Notes: a model not told the origin generated them from the letters alone. Shown: positions 27,436-35,291, numbered from the stretch's first letter. The stretch: 64,000 nucleotides of DNA from Nitrosomonas sp. Nm34 (GCF_900113925.1 NZ_FORD01000005.1:1-64000); one strand, 5' to 3'. Made by a program: numbers and translations.

Positions 27436-27475
27436 TTATTAGCTCGCGGCAGGTTTCTAATATATTGTTGCTCAT
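27416..27475 (-). CDS. Possible 19-residue leader peptide
   Basis: ATG at 27475 has AAGGGAAATGTT upstream and encodes MSNNILETCRELINVYPLV. It overlaps the start of the next gene (27435), whose own ribosome site is weak, so it may couple translation. This rests only on position and Shine-Dalgarno. Confidence 0.3.
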   Translation of the reverse strand: MSNNILETCRELINVYPLV

Positions 27476-27520
27476 AACATTTCCCTTATTGTTAAATCTG
27501 TGGGTTCAAACTCAGCCCAT

Positions 27521-27652
27521 TTATGAATCTCTATGCATAAAATCGTAAAACTCGTAATACAGGATGCTATTAATATTGCGAGCCTGTCTTATTGATTCGA
27601 CTATGGATAATTTGCGATCACGCCAGAACCTGTAACGCTCCCAAAAACTCAT
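27521..27652 (-). CDS. 43-residue phage early peptide
   Basis: The sequence MSFWERYRFWRDRKLSIVES then IRQARNINSILYYEFYDFMH RDS is aromatic and basic. GAGG precedes the ATG. Its start overlaps the previous gene's stop as ATGA. Function unknown. Confidence 0.5.
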   Translation of the reverse strand: MSFWERYRFWRDRKLSIVESIRQARNINSILYYEFYDFMHRDS

Positions 27653-27729
27653 ATCTGCGGCCTCACATAATCAAACTTGTGTGCAATGTGTACTAATTGC
27701 TTTTCTTTTTTTCCGCCAACAAATTCCAT
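27649..27729 (-). CDS. 26-residue phage early peptide
   Basis: A basic peptide, MEFVGGKKEKQLVHIAHKFD YVRPQI, with GGGAG eight bases before its ATG. It is coupled to the next gene by an ATGA overlap. The overlap pattern of this operon supports real translation. Confidence 0.4.
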   Translation of the reverse strand: MEFVGGKKEKQLVHIAHKFDYVRPQI

Positions 27730-27746
27730 GACTACTCCCATAAAAA

Positions 27747-28028
27747 TTATTTGATTGAATCTTTGATGCTTTTATAGATTTCAGGATGCTGCTCCTTGAG
27801 CATTCTTGTTATCTTCAGATCGATTCTTTTGACTTTAGCCAAATCTACCTCTTCAACATAAATCAGTCTCACTAGCTCTCTTACTGGTTTTGGCATACTT
27901 CGACCTGACTCATATCTTGATCCGCCGGTTTGTGTAATTCCTACCGCGTTCCAAAATTCTTTCTGGCTCAGGCCAAACTTAAGCCTAAGTTCACGAAGAT
28001 TTTCTATATTGCTAAATTGCCTGCTCAT
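27747..28028 (-). CDS. XRE-family helix-turn-helix regulator
   Basis: A 93-residue protein with an HTH (about 10-60): LRELRLKFGLSQKEFWNAVG, ITQTGGSRYESGRSMPKPV, then a helical tail. AAAGG precedes the ATG. It is probably an early-operon transcription regulator of the phage. Confidence 0.8.
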   Translation of the reverse strand: MSRQFSNIENLRELRLKFGLSQKEFWNAVGITQTGGSRYESGRSMPKPVRELVRLIYVEEVDLAKVKRIDLKITRMLKEQHPEIYKSIKDSIK

Positions 28029-28042
28029 ATCAATAACCTTTA

Positions 28043-28249
28043 TTAACTATCACAACCAAGATCGTAACAGTCTTTTGATGACGTAGGCATAGTTAATGAT
28101 CGTATGTCGACCGGATCGAGTTTCCCTTCCAGCCAGGCATAGTCACGGCCATACAGCTTCCCAATACATCTCACCTCGTAGAGGTTTCCATCGTGCCTGC
28201 CTCCTATGATCGGGTGGAATCTCACTTTCATTCCTAAGCTAATATTCAT
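28043..28249 (-). CDS. Small phage early protein
   Basis: A 68-residue protein from MNISLGMK (AAGGA upstream; ATGA overlap with the previous gene). It is predicted to be mostly beta (VRFHPIIGGRHDGNLYEVRC, IGKLYGRDYAWLEGKLDPVD). Function unknown. Confidence 0.6.
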   Translation of the reverse strand: MNISLGMKVRFHPIIGGRHDGNLYEVRCIGKLYGRDYAWLEGKLDPVDIRSLTMPTSSKDCYDLGCDS

Positions 28250-28392
28250 GAGCAGCATCCTTGTTTTTTGATTGAATCCAAAACCAATGGAAAATAAACG
28301 TCGTCAACTGAAAGTAATGTGCAAACCAGTGTTGCTACATACAGCACTGCGATAATCAACTGAAATACAATCTGCTGGATCAATTCGCGCAT
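28246..28392 (-). CDS. 48-residue membrane peptide of early operon
   Basis: MRELIQQIVFQLIIAVLYVA TLVCTLLSVDD... has one transmembrane segment (about 8-28) and a Cys-Cys-Ser C-terminus. It overlaps the upstream stop by 13 nt and the downstream start by ATGA. Confidence 0.5.
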   Translation of the reverse strand: MRELIQQIVFQLIIAVLYVATLVCTLLSVDDVYFPLVLDSIKKQGCCS

Positions 28393-28556
28393 CGCTCCAC
28401 TCTGATCTTTGGCTCAATGCCAAACTGATCTCTGGCCCATGTTTGTGCGGCTGATGAATTGGGGAACAGCATCTTTGTGCTGGTGTATAAGCCGCCAGGC
28501 CATGTGACTTTTATATGGAAGTGCGGTAATGGCTTTACTGTCACGGCTGATCTCAT
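28380..28556 (-). CDS. 58-residue phage early protein
   Basis: It reads MRSAVTVKPLPHFHIKVTWP GGLYTSTKMLFPNSSAAQTW ARDQFGIEP... A strong GGAGGAGC precedes the ATG, which overlaps the upstream stop (ATGA). Function unknown. Confidence 0.55.
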   Translation of the reverse strand: MRSAVTVKPLPHFHIKVTWPGGLYTSTKMLFPNSSAAQTWARDQFGIEPKIRVERCAN

Positions 28557-28897
28557 GATTGCTCCTCCACTATGCGGTAGATTTCTCTGATTGAATTCTG
28601 ATCAAAGAAATTTGTTTGGCATCGCATATAATCATTGGTACTTGTTTTATACCATTCCCCTTTTCCAGGAACCCTAACCTCCCCAGTAAACTCAAACACA
28701 ATGCGCTTAGGTTTTATCTTGCGGTAGCAGACCTGAATCCACATTTTGCAATCTGTGGTCAAGCCGTTTCGATGGATTAAACTGCTGCCATCAGTGTTCA
28801 GCACGTAGCAATCATCCTCGTACATTGGAATTCTCATGCCTATACACTCATACCCATCAAACGTGGGTACATTTATATTTTCAGTTCCCGCACTCAT
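28553..28897 (-). CDS. Phage early protein with KRIVFEFTGEVR motif
   Basis: A 114-residue protein. Its C-terminal half (KPKRIVFEFTGEVRVPGKGE WYK...) resembles the 56-residue protein encoded just upstream (KPPKRIVFEYTGEIRRGCPG EYW), so the two share a short duplicated domain. It is coupled to both neighbours by ATGA overlaps. Function unknown. Confidence 0.65.
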   Translation of the reverse strand: MSAGTENINVPTFDGYECIGMRIPMYEDDCYVLNTDGSSLIHRNGLTTDCKMWIQVCYRKIKPKRIVFEFTGEVRVPGKGEWYKTSTNDYMRCQTNFFDQNSIREIYRIVEEQS

Positions 28898-29064
28898 TTT
28901 TCCATCTCCGTTACTTTATAAATTGGCCATTCACGCTCCGTTTTTTCGTAACAAATTGGATATAGCAATCCATTTGTGCCCATCCAATACTCGCCGGGGC
29001 ATCCGCGTCTAATTTCGCCGGTGTATTCAAATACGATGCGCTTTGGTGGCTTACTGTTTTCCAT
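28894..29064 (-). CDS. 56-residue first gene of the early leftward operon
   Basis: MENSKPPKRIVFEYTGEIRR then GCPGEYWMGTNGLLYPICYE... AAGGAGGG precedes the ATG, and the stop overlaps the next start (ATGA). Partly paralogous to the next gene. Function unknown. Confidence 0.6.
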   Translation of the reverse strand: MENSKPPKRIVFEYTGEIRRGCPGEYWMGTNGLLYPICYEKTEREWPIYKVTEMEK

Positions 29065-29456
29065 AATCCCTCCTTAAAATCTGCCAGCTCCCAGAACCCA
29101 TGCTGGCGATGGTTAAAAGGAAACGCTCTGAGTGCGGATAGTTAGTTTTTGTTGTGTTGATGCGATCTACGCATTGTTTATATCCAATAAACGCAGAGTT
29201 TCTATGTATTCAAAGAAGCACATTTATTTAATATTTATGTAGCGTAAAACGCATAACCATAAAACGCAATATACGCTTCTTAAAAATGTGCGTCAATAGC
29301 TACAAATAGAATATTTGTTAAATGATGAATTGAGGGGTAAATTCAATCTAATTCGCGGTTATCAAATGCTCGTTTTAATTTGACCGTCTGTAATTGACGA
29401 CAGCGTCATATAAGAAGAGAATCTCCACTTTTTGCTAATTACTCAAAGGGGAGGGG
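29065..29456. promoter_or_regulatory. Divergent early-promoter region with operator-like repeats
   Basis: Two direct TAAAACGCA repeats (29245-29253, 29260-29268) are enclosed by AGCGTA (29241) and TACGCT (29272-29277). A separate inverted repeat TGACG-4-CGTCA lies at 29395-29408. The region lies between the leftward early operon and the rightward lipoprotein gene, so these are likely repressor or activator sites. No gene seen. Confidence 0.5.
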
Positions 29457-30206
29457 ATGAAAAAATTAGCGATGATTTTGGCTGCGATTATGTTGTTATC
29501 AGGCTGTGTCACTATGGTGCGGGGAACTAAGCAGGATATATCGGTTAATACTGATCCCGCCGGAGCTGATGTAAAGTTTAATAATGGAGAAAGCTGCACA
29601 TCGCCATGCACTATAAAAGCCAAGCGCAGTCATCCGCTGCAGGCAGTAATTAGCAAAGATGAATGCCGTCAATATGTGGTAAATATGTTTCCATTTGTAT
29701 CTAGCGGCGCCATGTTTATGGGCGTTATGGGTGGATTCCTGGATTATTGGACTGGAGCATATCACGATCTACAGCCAAATCCTGTGACTGTTAATTTGGC
29801 GTGTGGAGAGCAGGCAGAAGTGGCCGTGCAAGACGAGAGAGAAAGAGCCATTCAATCCCAGCGATCCGCAGTAAGTGAGCGTGCGCATGCAGCAATAACT
29901 CCATCGGATGAGGCGAGAGGACACCCTAATTACGAAAAAGATCTTTATGAGTGCGATTGGTACGCAACCAGTAAAAAGGCTGATGTTGTAGGTAATGCAT
30001 TGGCCGGAGCTGCTGTAGGGGCCGGAGTATCTGCGGCTGTGGGTGCGATATTTGGGGTGAGTGGAGATTTTGTTGGCAAATTGGCTGGGGCTGGAGCATT
30101 AACTACAGGGTTATCTTCCGGTGTCAATGCAATGGCTAGCAATAACGCTAGATACAATCAAGTAATGGTGCAGTGCATGAGGGATAAAGGGCATCACGTT
30201 TACTAA
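29457..30206 (+). CDS. Prophage-encoded lipoprotein with PEGA-like domain
   Basis: A 249-residue lipoprotein: lipobox LLSGC (Cys17), a PEGA-like domain (VRGTKQDISVNTDPAGADVK with a CTSPC pair), and a C-terminal Gly/Ala-zipper membrane segment (ALAGAAVGAGVSAAVGAIFG). A strong AGGGGAGGGG precedes the ATG. It lies outside the lytic operons with its neighbour, so it is a candidate lysogenic-conversion gene altering the host envelope (inference). Confidence 0.75.
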   Translation: MKKLAMILAAIMLLSGCVTMVRGTKQDISVNTDPAGADVKFNNGESCTSPCTIKAKRSHPLQAVISKDECRQYVVNMFPFVSSGAMFMGVMGGFLDYWTGAYHDLQPNPVTVNLACGEQAEVAVQDERERAIQSQRSAVSERAHAAITPSDEARGHPNYEKDLYECDWYATSKKADVVGNALAGAAVGAGVSAAVGAIFGVSGDFVGKLAGAGALTTGLSSGVNAMASNNARYNQVMVQCMRDKGHHVY

Positions 30207-30235
30207 TCAATAAAACAATAACAGGAAAAATAATA

Positions 30236-30730
30236 ATGAAAAAATTTATCGTTGCTTTATTTTTATCGTTTATCGCTTTTAACTCAAGCGCATCTGACTA
30301 CAGAATGAAGCGCTCTATCGTTTATTTTGAGGGCAACAGGGGCATTCTGGATACTTCTTCGGGAAATTTTGAATCATCAGGAACAATGAGACTGATTGAC
30401 AAAAGTGTAACGCAGGAGGTTACTGTTTGTATGCAGGGAATCTGCCATGCCGTAAAAAACATATCAACTATAACTAATATAGCTCATGACAACTCAAAGA
30501 TTACTGTCAAAAATGATTTATTAGGGTCAAGCGATATATACATAATTTCATTGGCACCTAATATTATAACTATGGCGATCTTTCCAGGAAATCTAACGGA
30601 AGTTGATGAGTGGGAGCCAATTAATCCTTTTGCTGGCACGGCGCAAGAAGTGCAAGAGAAAGACATTAATCAATCTGGTGACGGCCAAATAGGTTCAATG
30701 GTTGGCAATATTCTGAAAGATAAGTATTAA
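30236..30730 (+). CDS. Secreted/periplasmic moron protein
   Basis: A 164-residue protein with a signal peptide (about 1-19, ending NSSAS), a predicted beta-rich middle, two Cys in VTVCMQGICHAV and a polar C-terminus. AGGAAAA precedes the ATG. It is 29 nt after the lipoprotein gene, so they are co-transcribed. Function unknown. Confidence 0.65.
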   Translation: MKKFIVALFLSFIAFNSSASDYRMKRSIVYFEGNRGILDTSSGNFESSGTMRLIDKSVTQEVTVCMQGICHAVKNISTITNIAHDNSKITVKNDLLGSSDIYIISLAPNIITMAIFPGNLTEVDEWEPINPFAGTAQEVQEKDINQSGDGQIGSMVGNILKDKY

Positions 30731-30745
30731 TACTAGCCTACACCC

Positions 30746-30770
30746 AACGCCACGAGATGGGGCGTTTTTA
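30746..30770 (+). terminator. Intrinsic terminator after the moron pair
   Basis: AACGCC (30746-30751) pairs with GGCGTT (30761-30766) and a T-run follows. It closes the 29457-30730 transcription unit. Confidence 0.7.
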
Positions 30771-30884
30771 AAATACTGCAAAGCAAAAATTTCTAAAACA
30801 AAATGTGGTCAAATAATCTATATGGAATTAGCACAAAACAATTAATATACTCTCACTCATAACGACACGTTAAATTAAAAACAA

Positions 30885-31679
30885 ATGATTGCTCAAGATA
30901 AAGCGCAAGAATTGACACTGCATCTGGAGGGCATTGATTCAGATGAAGGCAACCTGCGCTTGAGTGTTTACGCTAAAAAGCTTGATGAGTTCAGGATACT
31001 TTTTGACGAGGCCAAGCATTTTGTTGATAAAGAAAATTGCAATGATGATTTGCTGGTAACCAATCTATCCCATAATAGCCCCACAGCAACAACTATCAAG
31101 TCTACTGGTGCAATGGGCGCCGAGGCTTTGGGTTTAATTGTGAGCACGATTAAAAACGCCAATTCTAAAAAATATGAGTTGGTTACTGATTCAACAGATT
31201 TTATTGAAAAATTAAGCGGTTTCTGCAAAACAAATTTTTACCAATTCAAACGGATTTGGTTTAGCTCTAACGGAATAACTCTAGCTTCTGTTACAAGAGA
31301 AACGGTTGAGTTTATTGATTCATTGTTAGAGCCAAAATATACAAGTATCGGAGAAGTAAAAGGAGTAGTAGAGGGGTATAACAGTCATTCAGATAAAAAA
31401 TATTTTTATATTTACCCGCTTTTGGGAGGAAGGGTGAAATGTAATTTTCCGGCAACCAAAAGACATGAAGCAGCAAGCGCAGTGGAAAAAAATATTTTAG
31501 TCAGGGGCACATTGAAATATCGTCACAACAGCTTCTTCCCTTACGAAGTTGATGTGAGTGAAATTGAAGTTCTTGATAGTAATGAAGATCTACCAAAATT
31601 AAGAGATGTAAGTGGCGAGAATAATTTCAATAATTTAAATTCTGTTGAATCTATAAAAAGAATAAGAGATGAGTGGTAA
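30885..31679 (+). CDS. Partner protein of PIN-domain gene
   Basis: A 264-residue soluble protein. The N-terminal ~120 residues are helical (LRLSVYAKKLDEFRILFDEA); the C-terminal part (GEVKGVVEGYNSH...YFYIYPLLGGRVKCNFPA...ILVRGTLKYR) looks like an OB-type beta barrel. It overlaps the PIN gene by 11 nt, so the two are made together. Unrecognised family. An antitoxin-like or targeting role is inferred only from pairing. Confidence 0.6.
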   Translation: MIAQDKAQELTLHLEGIDSDEGNLRLSVYAKKLDEFRILFDEAKHFVDKENCNDDLLVTNLSHNSPTATTIKSTGAMGAEALGLIVSTIKNANSKKYELVTDSTDFIEKLSGFCKTNFYQFKRIWFSSNGITLASVTRETVEFIDSLLEPKYTSIGEVKGVVEGYNSHSDKKYFYIYPLLGGRVKCNFPATKRHEAASAVEKNILVRGTLKYRHNSFFPYEVDVSEIEVLDSNEDLPKLRDVSGENNFNNLNSVESIKRIRDEW

Positions 31680-32187
31680 TCTGTCGGGCGAATATTGGGA
31701 TACATGTGTTTTCCTTGCTTATATCAATAGAGAAGTTCATCGAAATGGCGAGGCAGAAGAAATCGATAATAGAGTTAGGTTATTTGAAAATGGATCACTT
31801 AACCTATTCACCTCGACAATTACAATAACAGAACTATATGAGGCTGGCAGATTTGACGAGCCAAATAGAAAGACGCTTAATAATATTTTTCATAGAACTA
31901 ACTTTCAGTTTATTGAGGCTAACAGACAGGTATGCAATCTAGCTTCTGATATACGGAGTTACTTTAAACTGAACCCAGTTAAAGGCAAATACCCAACAAC
32001 TCCTGATGCAATACAGGTTGCGTCGGCTATTGCTGTTAAAAAACATGGGGTTGATGGATTAAATCTTATAACATTAGACTCAAACAATAAAGCTAAAGAG
32101 CTTGCTTTCATTGATATGGCTCCTTATATAAAGCAAGCATATGGCGTGAATATTACCCGGCCCGATCCGCCCGGATTGTTTCGCTAG
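31669..32187 (+). CDS. PIN-domain ribonuclease
   Basis: A 172-residue PIN-fold protein with acidic residues in WDTCVFLAYI, TELYEAGR, TPDAIQVASAIAVKK and LITLDSNN, the usual Asp/Glu metal site. PIN proteins cleave RNA and are often toxins or defence effectors. It is coupled to the preceding 264-residue gene. It sits beside the phage repressor, where expression from the lysogen is typical, so superinfection exclusion or TA-type stabilisation is plausible. Confidence 0.75.
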   Translation: MSGNLSGEYWDTCVFLAYINREVHRNGEAEEIDNRVRLFENGSLNLFTSTITITELYEAGRFDEPNRKTLNNIFHRTNFQFIEANRQVCNLASDIRSYFKLNPVKGKYPTTPDAIQVASAIAVKKHGVDGLNLITLDSNNKAKELAFIDMAPYIKQAYGVNITRPDPPGLFR

Positions 32188-32234
32188 AACTCTTTTTACG
32201 TAACAACATGTTCACAAGAAAACTGCTTACAACA

Positions 32235-32258
32235 AAGCCCGCCCAGCGCGGGCTTTTT
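32235..32258 (+). terminator. Intrinsic terminator after PIN gene
   Basis: AAAGCCCGC pairs with GCGGGCTTT and a T-run follows. Confidence 0.8.
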
Positions 32259-32278
32259 TATTGCCCGAAAAACAGAAT

Positions 32279-32318
32279 AAAAAAATCGGCATCCTGTGGA
32301 GGTATGCCGATTTTTTTT
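32279..32318. terminator. Bidirectional terminator between PIN and repressor genes
   Basis: AAAAAATCGGCAT pairs with ATGCCGATTTTTT around an 11-nt loop. It serves the minus-strand repressor gene ending at 32323 and backs up the terminator at 32235. Confidence 0.8.
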
Positions 32319-32322
32319 GATG

Positions 32323-32997
32323 TTAAGACTTTGTTGCTCTCTTTAAGAAAATCCTATGTTCTACCACAGTGCCTATTATTTTCGCTCCTTGTGTCAAATC
32401 AGAGCTAATTGTTGGAAATGCATCATTGAGAGGCGATAAATCAAACGCAGGCTCTCCGTTAGTAATTATTTCTCTCATCTTATATTTTCTAAAATACGAT
32501 TCCTTTCCAACGCTAGCAACAACAAAATCACCCGGCTCAGGCTTTACCTCTGGATCAACGATGACAGCATCACCCTTATTAAATTCTGGAGTCATAGATT
32601 CATCGGTGATATCCAACGCAAACGCTTTTAATGACAAGTTCCTCTCCGTAAACACAAATTTATCAGACTCAAAATTATTGCTTGTTATGTAGTCTGTCAC
32701 CTGTTTGTCATTAATCAGCGACAGCTTACGGGTGCCAATTGTAGCTTTGCTTAAACCACCCCCGCTAGCTGTAAGCATAAATAATTCCTCTAATGTGCAT
32801 TGAAGTGCTTGCAGAATTAAATTTAGCGTTTTCTCCCTGGGACGCTGCTTGCCCGATTCGATTCTTGATAGGTTGCTGTGATGCATGCTGCCGCCTAGCT
32901 CCTCTATTCTGTCACAAACATCTTGCAAGCCCATTCCTAGCGCGACTCTTCTCTGTCTTATCTTATTTCCTATTTTACTCATAGGGTCATTATTCAT
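32323..32997 (-). CDS. Phage CI-like repressor (HTH plus S24 peptidase)
   Basis: A 224-residue repressor. The N-terminal HTH (about 5-70: KIRQRRVALGMGLQDVCDRI...NLSRIESGKQRPREKTL) binds operators. The C-terminal LexA-like S24 domain has Ser in DESMTPEFNKGDAV and Lys in YFRKYK, the catalytic dyad for RecA-stimulated self-cleavage. It maintains lysogeny. GAGAGG precedes the ATG. It is divergent from the cro-like gene across a short operator region. Confidence 0.92.
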   Translation of the reverse strand: MNNDPMSKIGNKIRQRRVALGMGLQDVCDRIEELGGSMHHSNLSRIESGKQRPREKTLNLILQALQCTLEELFMLTASGGGLSKATIGTRKLSLINDKQVTDYITSNNFESDKFVFTERNLSLKAFALDITDESMTPEFNKGDAVIVDPEVKPEPGDFVVASVGKESYFRKYKMREIITNGEPAFDLSPLNDAFPTISSDLTQGAKIIGTVVEHRIFLKRATKS

Positions 32998-33023
32998 TAT
33001 TGACGCCTCTCATAACAAGCACA

Positions 33024-33045
33024 GTCAAGCAGAAATGCGCTTGAC
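33024..33045. promoter_or_regulatory. Operator palindrome between repressor and cro-like gene
   Basis: GTCAAGC (33024-33030) and GCTTGAC (33039-33045) form an inverted repeat with an 8-nt spacer, located between divergent regulators. TTGACG in the right arm can also serve as a -35 element for rightward transcription. Confidence 0.65.
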
Positions 33046-33101
33046 GAATTGTAGTTAATAACGCACAATGCAGTTAAAATTTTTTGGCTTTTAATTTTTA
33101 C

Positions 33102-33308
33102 ATGACTCCACTACGAAGATTAAGGATAAGAAAAGGTCTCACTCTGCACCAAGCGTCAGAAGCCATAGGAATAGATTATTCCGGACTGCTTAGGATTGAG
33201 CGTGGCGAGAGATGGCCAAGAAAAGAGACTGCTAAAAAAATTGTTGAATATTTCAACAATGAGATAAGCGAAGAAGAGATCTTTTGGCCAGAGAAATACA
33301 TTAACTAG
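33102..33308 (+). CDS. Cro-like helix-turn-helix protein
   Basis: A 68-residue protein from the ATG at 33102; a TTG at 33084 is less likely. The HTH is LRRLRIRKGLTLHQASEAIG, IDYSGLLRIERGERWPRKE. It lacks a good Shine-Dalgarno, so it may be translated from a leaderless or short-leader mRNA. Position opposite the repressor suggests the early lytic switch protein. Confidence 0.75.
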   Translation: MTPLRRLRIRKGLTLHQASEAIGIDYSGLLRIERGERWPRKETAKKIVEYFNNEISEEEIFWPEKYIN

Positions 33309-33418
33309 ATTCATTGTGTGCGTTATATGAACAATATATTAATTGCGGTATTAGACAAAATTAATTGTACGTTAGTACGTATTACGCACAAATACGGCAA
33401 ATGCATACATGGAAAGTC

Positions 33419-33604
33419 TTATTTATCTGATGAGTCAATAGGAGCCTCCGGATTACCAATACAAGACGCATCCACCTCAGCCTTACCCGTCCTGATCCGC
33501 TCAGCCTGGATGACGGCTTCAATGATGGTTGCCCAAGCTGCAGCTGACCGCATATCAAGCGGCTCTGGTGGCTGTGTTTTGACTGGCGGCAAGAATTTTT
33601 CCAT
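33419..33604 (-). CDS. Small phage protein, unknown
   Basis: A 61-residue protein: MEKFLPPVKTQPPEPLDMRS AAAWATIIEAVIQAERIRTG... AAGGAGACG precedes the ATG, better than any start on the opposite frame. It sits between the cro-like and CII-like genes on the minus strand. Confidence 0.6.
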   Translation of the reverse strand: MEKFLPPVKTQPPEPLDMRSAAAWATIIEAVIQAERIRTGKAEVDASCIGNPEAPIDSSDK

Positions 33605-33681
33605 GACGTCTCCTTGTTAAATGGTGACGTCATTATTAAAGAATAAATAACAAGCGAAAACGCGAACATAGCGAGGCAATC

Positions 33682-34143
33682 GTGAAGCAGAACATTAAAA
33701 ACACACATAGAGCGCTGTTTCTGGCTCTACAGGCTGGAGCAAAGCGCTACCCGGGTGGGATAAAGGCATTGGCTGAAGTGATTGAACTGAATGGAAGCAC
33801 ATTAGCGAACGGCATTAACCCTGACCACGATTGTCCACCACCCACCTTCGCAACGATTATTGAAATCATCTCGCTGGCTCAGTGCAAAGAGGCTGTGTTT
33901 TACATCAATCAGTTAGTTGGATGCGTTCCGGTCGACGTGGAGATAGCTAACAGAGAAGCCGAGGAAAGAACCAAAACGGTAGCGGTTTTATCTGTGATGG
34001 CCAAAGCGTCAGATGTGATAGCACATGGCTCTGAGGCTCTCAAAGATGGCCGTATCGATGCGTCAGAGTGCCAGCAGATATTGCAAGACCTGCAGAATTT
34101 GCTCGAGGAATCGACGAGCACTCACAGCATATTAAGAAAATAA
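33682..34143 (+). CDS. CII-like phage regulatory protein
   Basis: A 153-residue protein (GTG start, GCGAGG upstream) of the Phage_CP76/CII type: RALFLALQAGAKRYPGGIKA, LAEVIELNGSTLANGINPDH then TFATIIEIISLAQ. These proteins activate establishment of lysogeny. A helical C-terminal half follows. Position after Cro matches the lambdoid layout. Confidence 0.8.
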   Translation: MKQNIKNTHRALFLALQAGAKRYPGGIKALAEVIELNGSTLANGINPDHDCPPPTFATIIEIISLAQCKEAVFYINQLVGCVPVDVEIANREAEERTKTVAVLSVMAKASDVIAHGSEALKDGRIDASECQQILQDLQNLLEESTSTHSILRK

Positions 34144-34167
34144 TTTTAGAGTAGTTGACATGACGAT

Positions 34168-34223
34168 GCCCCATGACACCACTTCCCCCCAGCCGACTTT
34201 CCCACGGCATGGTGTTACGGGGC
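34168..34223 (+). promoter_or_regulatory. Conserved hairpin leader of dNMP kinase
   Basis: GCCCCATGACACC (34168-34180) pairs with GGTGTTACGGGGC (34211-34223). A diverged copy at 35844-35896 keeps the pairing although bases differ. It lies just before the kinase start and has no T-run, so it is more likely a structured leader than a terminator. Confidence 0.55.
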
Positions 34224-34243
34224 TCTTCTTAGGGAATGATTCC

Positions 34244-34801
34244 ATGATTGGTAAAGAGATTAAATTGATCGGCTTAAGCGGGGCGATTGGTGCGGGTAAA
34301 AGCACGGTGGCTCAGCTTTTGAAAAATTCATATGGTTTTTCTGAGACCACTTTTAAAGAAGATATGGTTTGCTGCCTGGCTTATATATTCGAGGTGGACA
34401 TGGATATCTTCAATGACCGCGCTCTGAAGGAAAAACCGCATGATGATCTGCTTGGTAGATCCCCCAGGGAGGTGATGCAGTCGTTTGGTACTGAATGGGG
34501 CAGAAAATTGATTCATCCGGATATCTGGGTGAAAAGAGTTAAGAATTTGATTGGCCATTATCCAAGGTTGGTTTTATCCGATGTTCGTTTCGACAATGAG
34601 GCGCAAATGATCAAGCGCAAAGGCGGGGTGATCTGGCACATTGAGCGCAAGAATAACCCATTTGTAGTCAATACCGGGCATGAAAGTGAGCACGGTATTG
34701 ATGATAGGTTTATCGACCAGATCATTTGTAATGATAGGGATATGGATCAGTTGCGGGCTGAGGTTGCCGGGGCAATGGCTGGATTAACAGGAAGGGGATA
34801 A
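34244..34801 (+). CDS. Phage deoxynucleoside monophosphate kinase
   Basis: A 185-residue P-loop kinase that phosphorylates dNMPs for phage DNA synthesis. Walker A is GLSGAIGAGKST; the lid/acceptor region has LGRSPREVMQSFGTEWGRKL, and VLSDVRFDNEAQMI follows, the T4 gp1-like pattern. AGGGA precedes the ATG at 34244. The frame is open to 34160, but that stretch folds as the leader hairpin. A 5' fragment is duplicated at 35844-35952. Confidence 0.85.
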   Translation: MIGKEIKLIGLSGAIGAGKSTVAQLLKNSYGFSETTFKEDMVCCLAYIFEVDMDIFNDRALKEKPHDDLLGRSPREVMQSFGTEWGRKLIHPDIWVKRVKNLIGHYPRLVLSDVRFDNEAQMIKRKGGVIWHIERKNNPFVVNTGHESEHGIDDRFIDQIICNDRDMDQLRAEVAGAMAGLTGRG

Positions 34802-34854
34802 GCATGAATACAGCCTCACATATGCTTACTATTGAGCATCCAAATTTACTGGCT

Positions 34855-35226
34855 TCATTGAAGGTTATTGCTATTTCTGTCGCCATCTCTGAAGAGATCG
34901 CTGGTTCCCGTTTGAGTATTGGCGATGAGATAGTCGCGGATCGGGCCAGCCTGGTCGCTAGGAATATCAAAGATCAGCCAGCCAAGCCCTGCATTTCTGA
35001 GCCAGAATCTGATCCTGTTATCTTTGAGTCTTGCAATGGCTAGCCGCGGGTTGTCTTGTATGGATGCTGTGCCATCTTCCCTTTTAATAGGTGGTTTCAT
35101 TGATACTTCAGGCAGCATGTTTGCTCTGATAACTGCCAGCTCGGCTATTAGCGTGGTCAGCTCGCTTGCCGATAGTGTTTCGTTGATTGACAGGCTTACA
35201 GATTTTTTGTCATCACTTAACTTCAT
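34855..35226 (-). CDS. Minus-strand moron 1, unknown
   Basis: A 123-residue protein: helix (SASELTTLIAELAVIRANML), linker, then beta-rich NPRLAIARLKDNRIRFWLRN AGLGWLIFDIP. AAAGGAG precedes the ATG. It is driven by its own extended -10 leader (35229-35291), shared with two other genes. The plus-strand frame 34804-35043 is its shadow. Function unknown. Confidence 0.7.
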   Translation of the reverse strand: MKLSDDKKSVSLSINETLSASELTTLIAELAVIRANMLPEVSMKPPIKREDGTASIQDNPRLAIARLKDNRIRFWLRNAGLGWLIFDIPSDQAGPIRDYLIANTQTGTSDLFRDGDRNSNNLQ

Positions 35227-35228
35227 GG

Positions 35229-35291
35229 CTTCTCCTTTGTTGTTAATAGTTTGGTGGAACTTTCTATTCTATCAGCATAGGAGAGGCCGCC
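35229..35291 (-). promoter_or_regulatory. Repeated promoter/leader, copy L1
   Basis: On the minus strand: GCGGCCTCTCC, TGATAGAAT (extended -10), GTTCCACCAAACTATTAAC, AAAGGAG, ATG. It is about 90% identical to copy L3 and diverged from L2, with the same distances. Confidence 0.75.

Noticed and set aside
33318..33620. 100-codon plus-strand ORF
   Set aside because: The minus-strand frame 33419-33604 has a far better ribosome site and normal composition.
34804..35043. 79-codon plus-strand ORF after dNMP kinase
   Set aside because: It is antisense to the better-supported minus-strand gene 34855-35226, which has a strong Shine-Dalgarno and its own promoter/leader.
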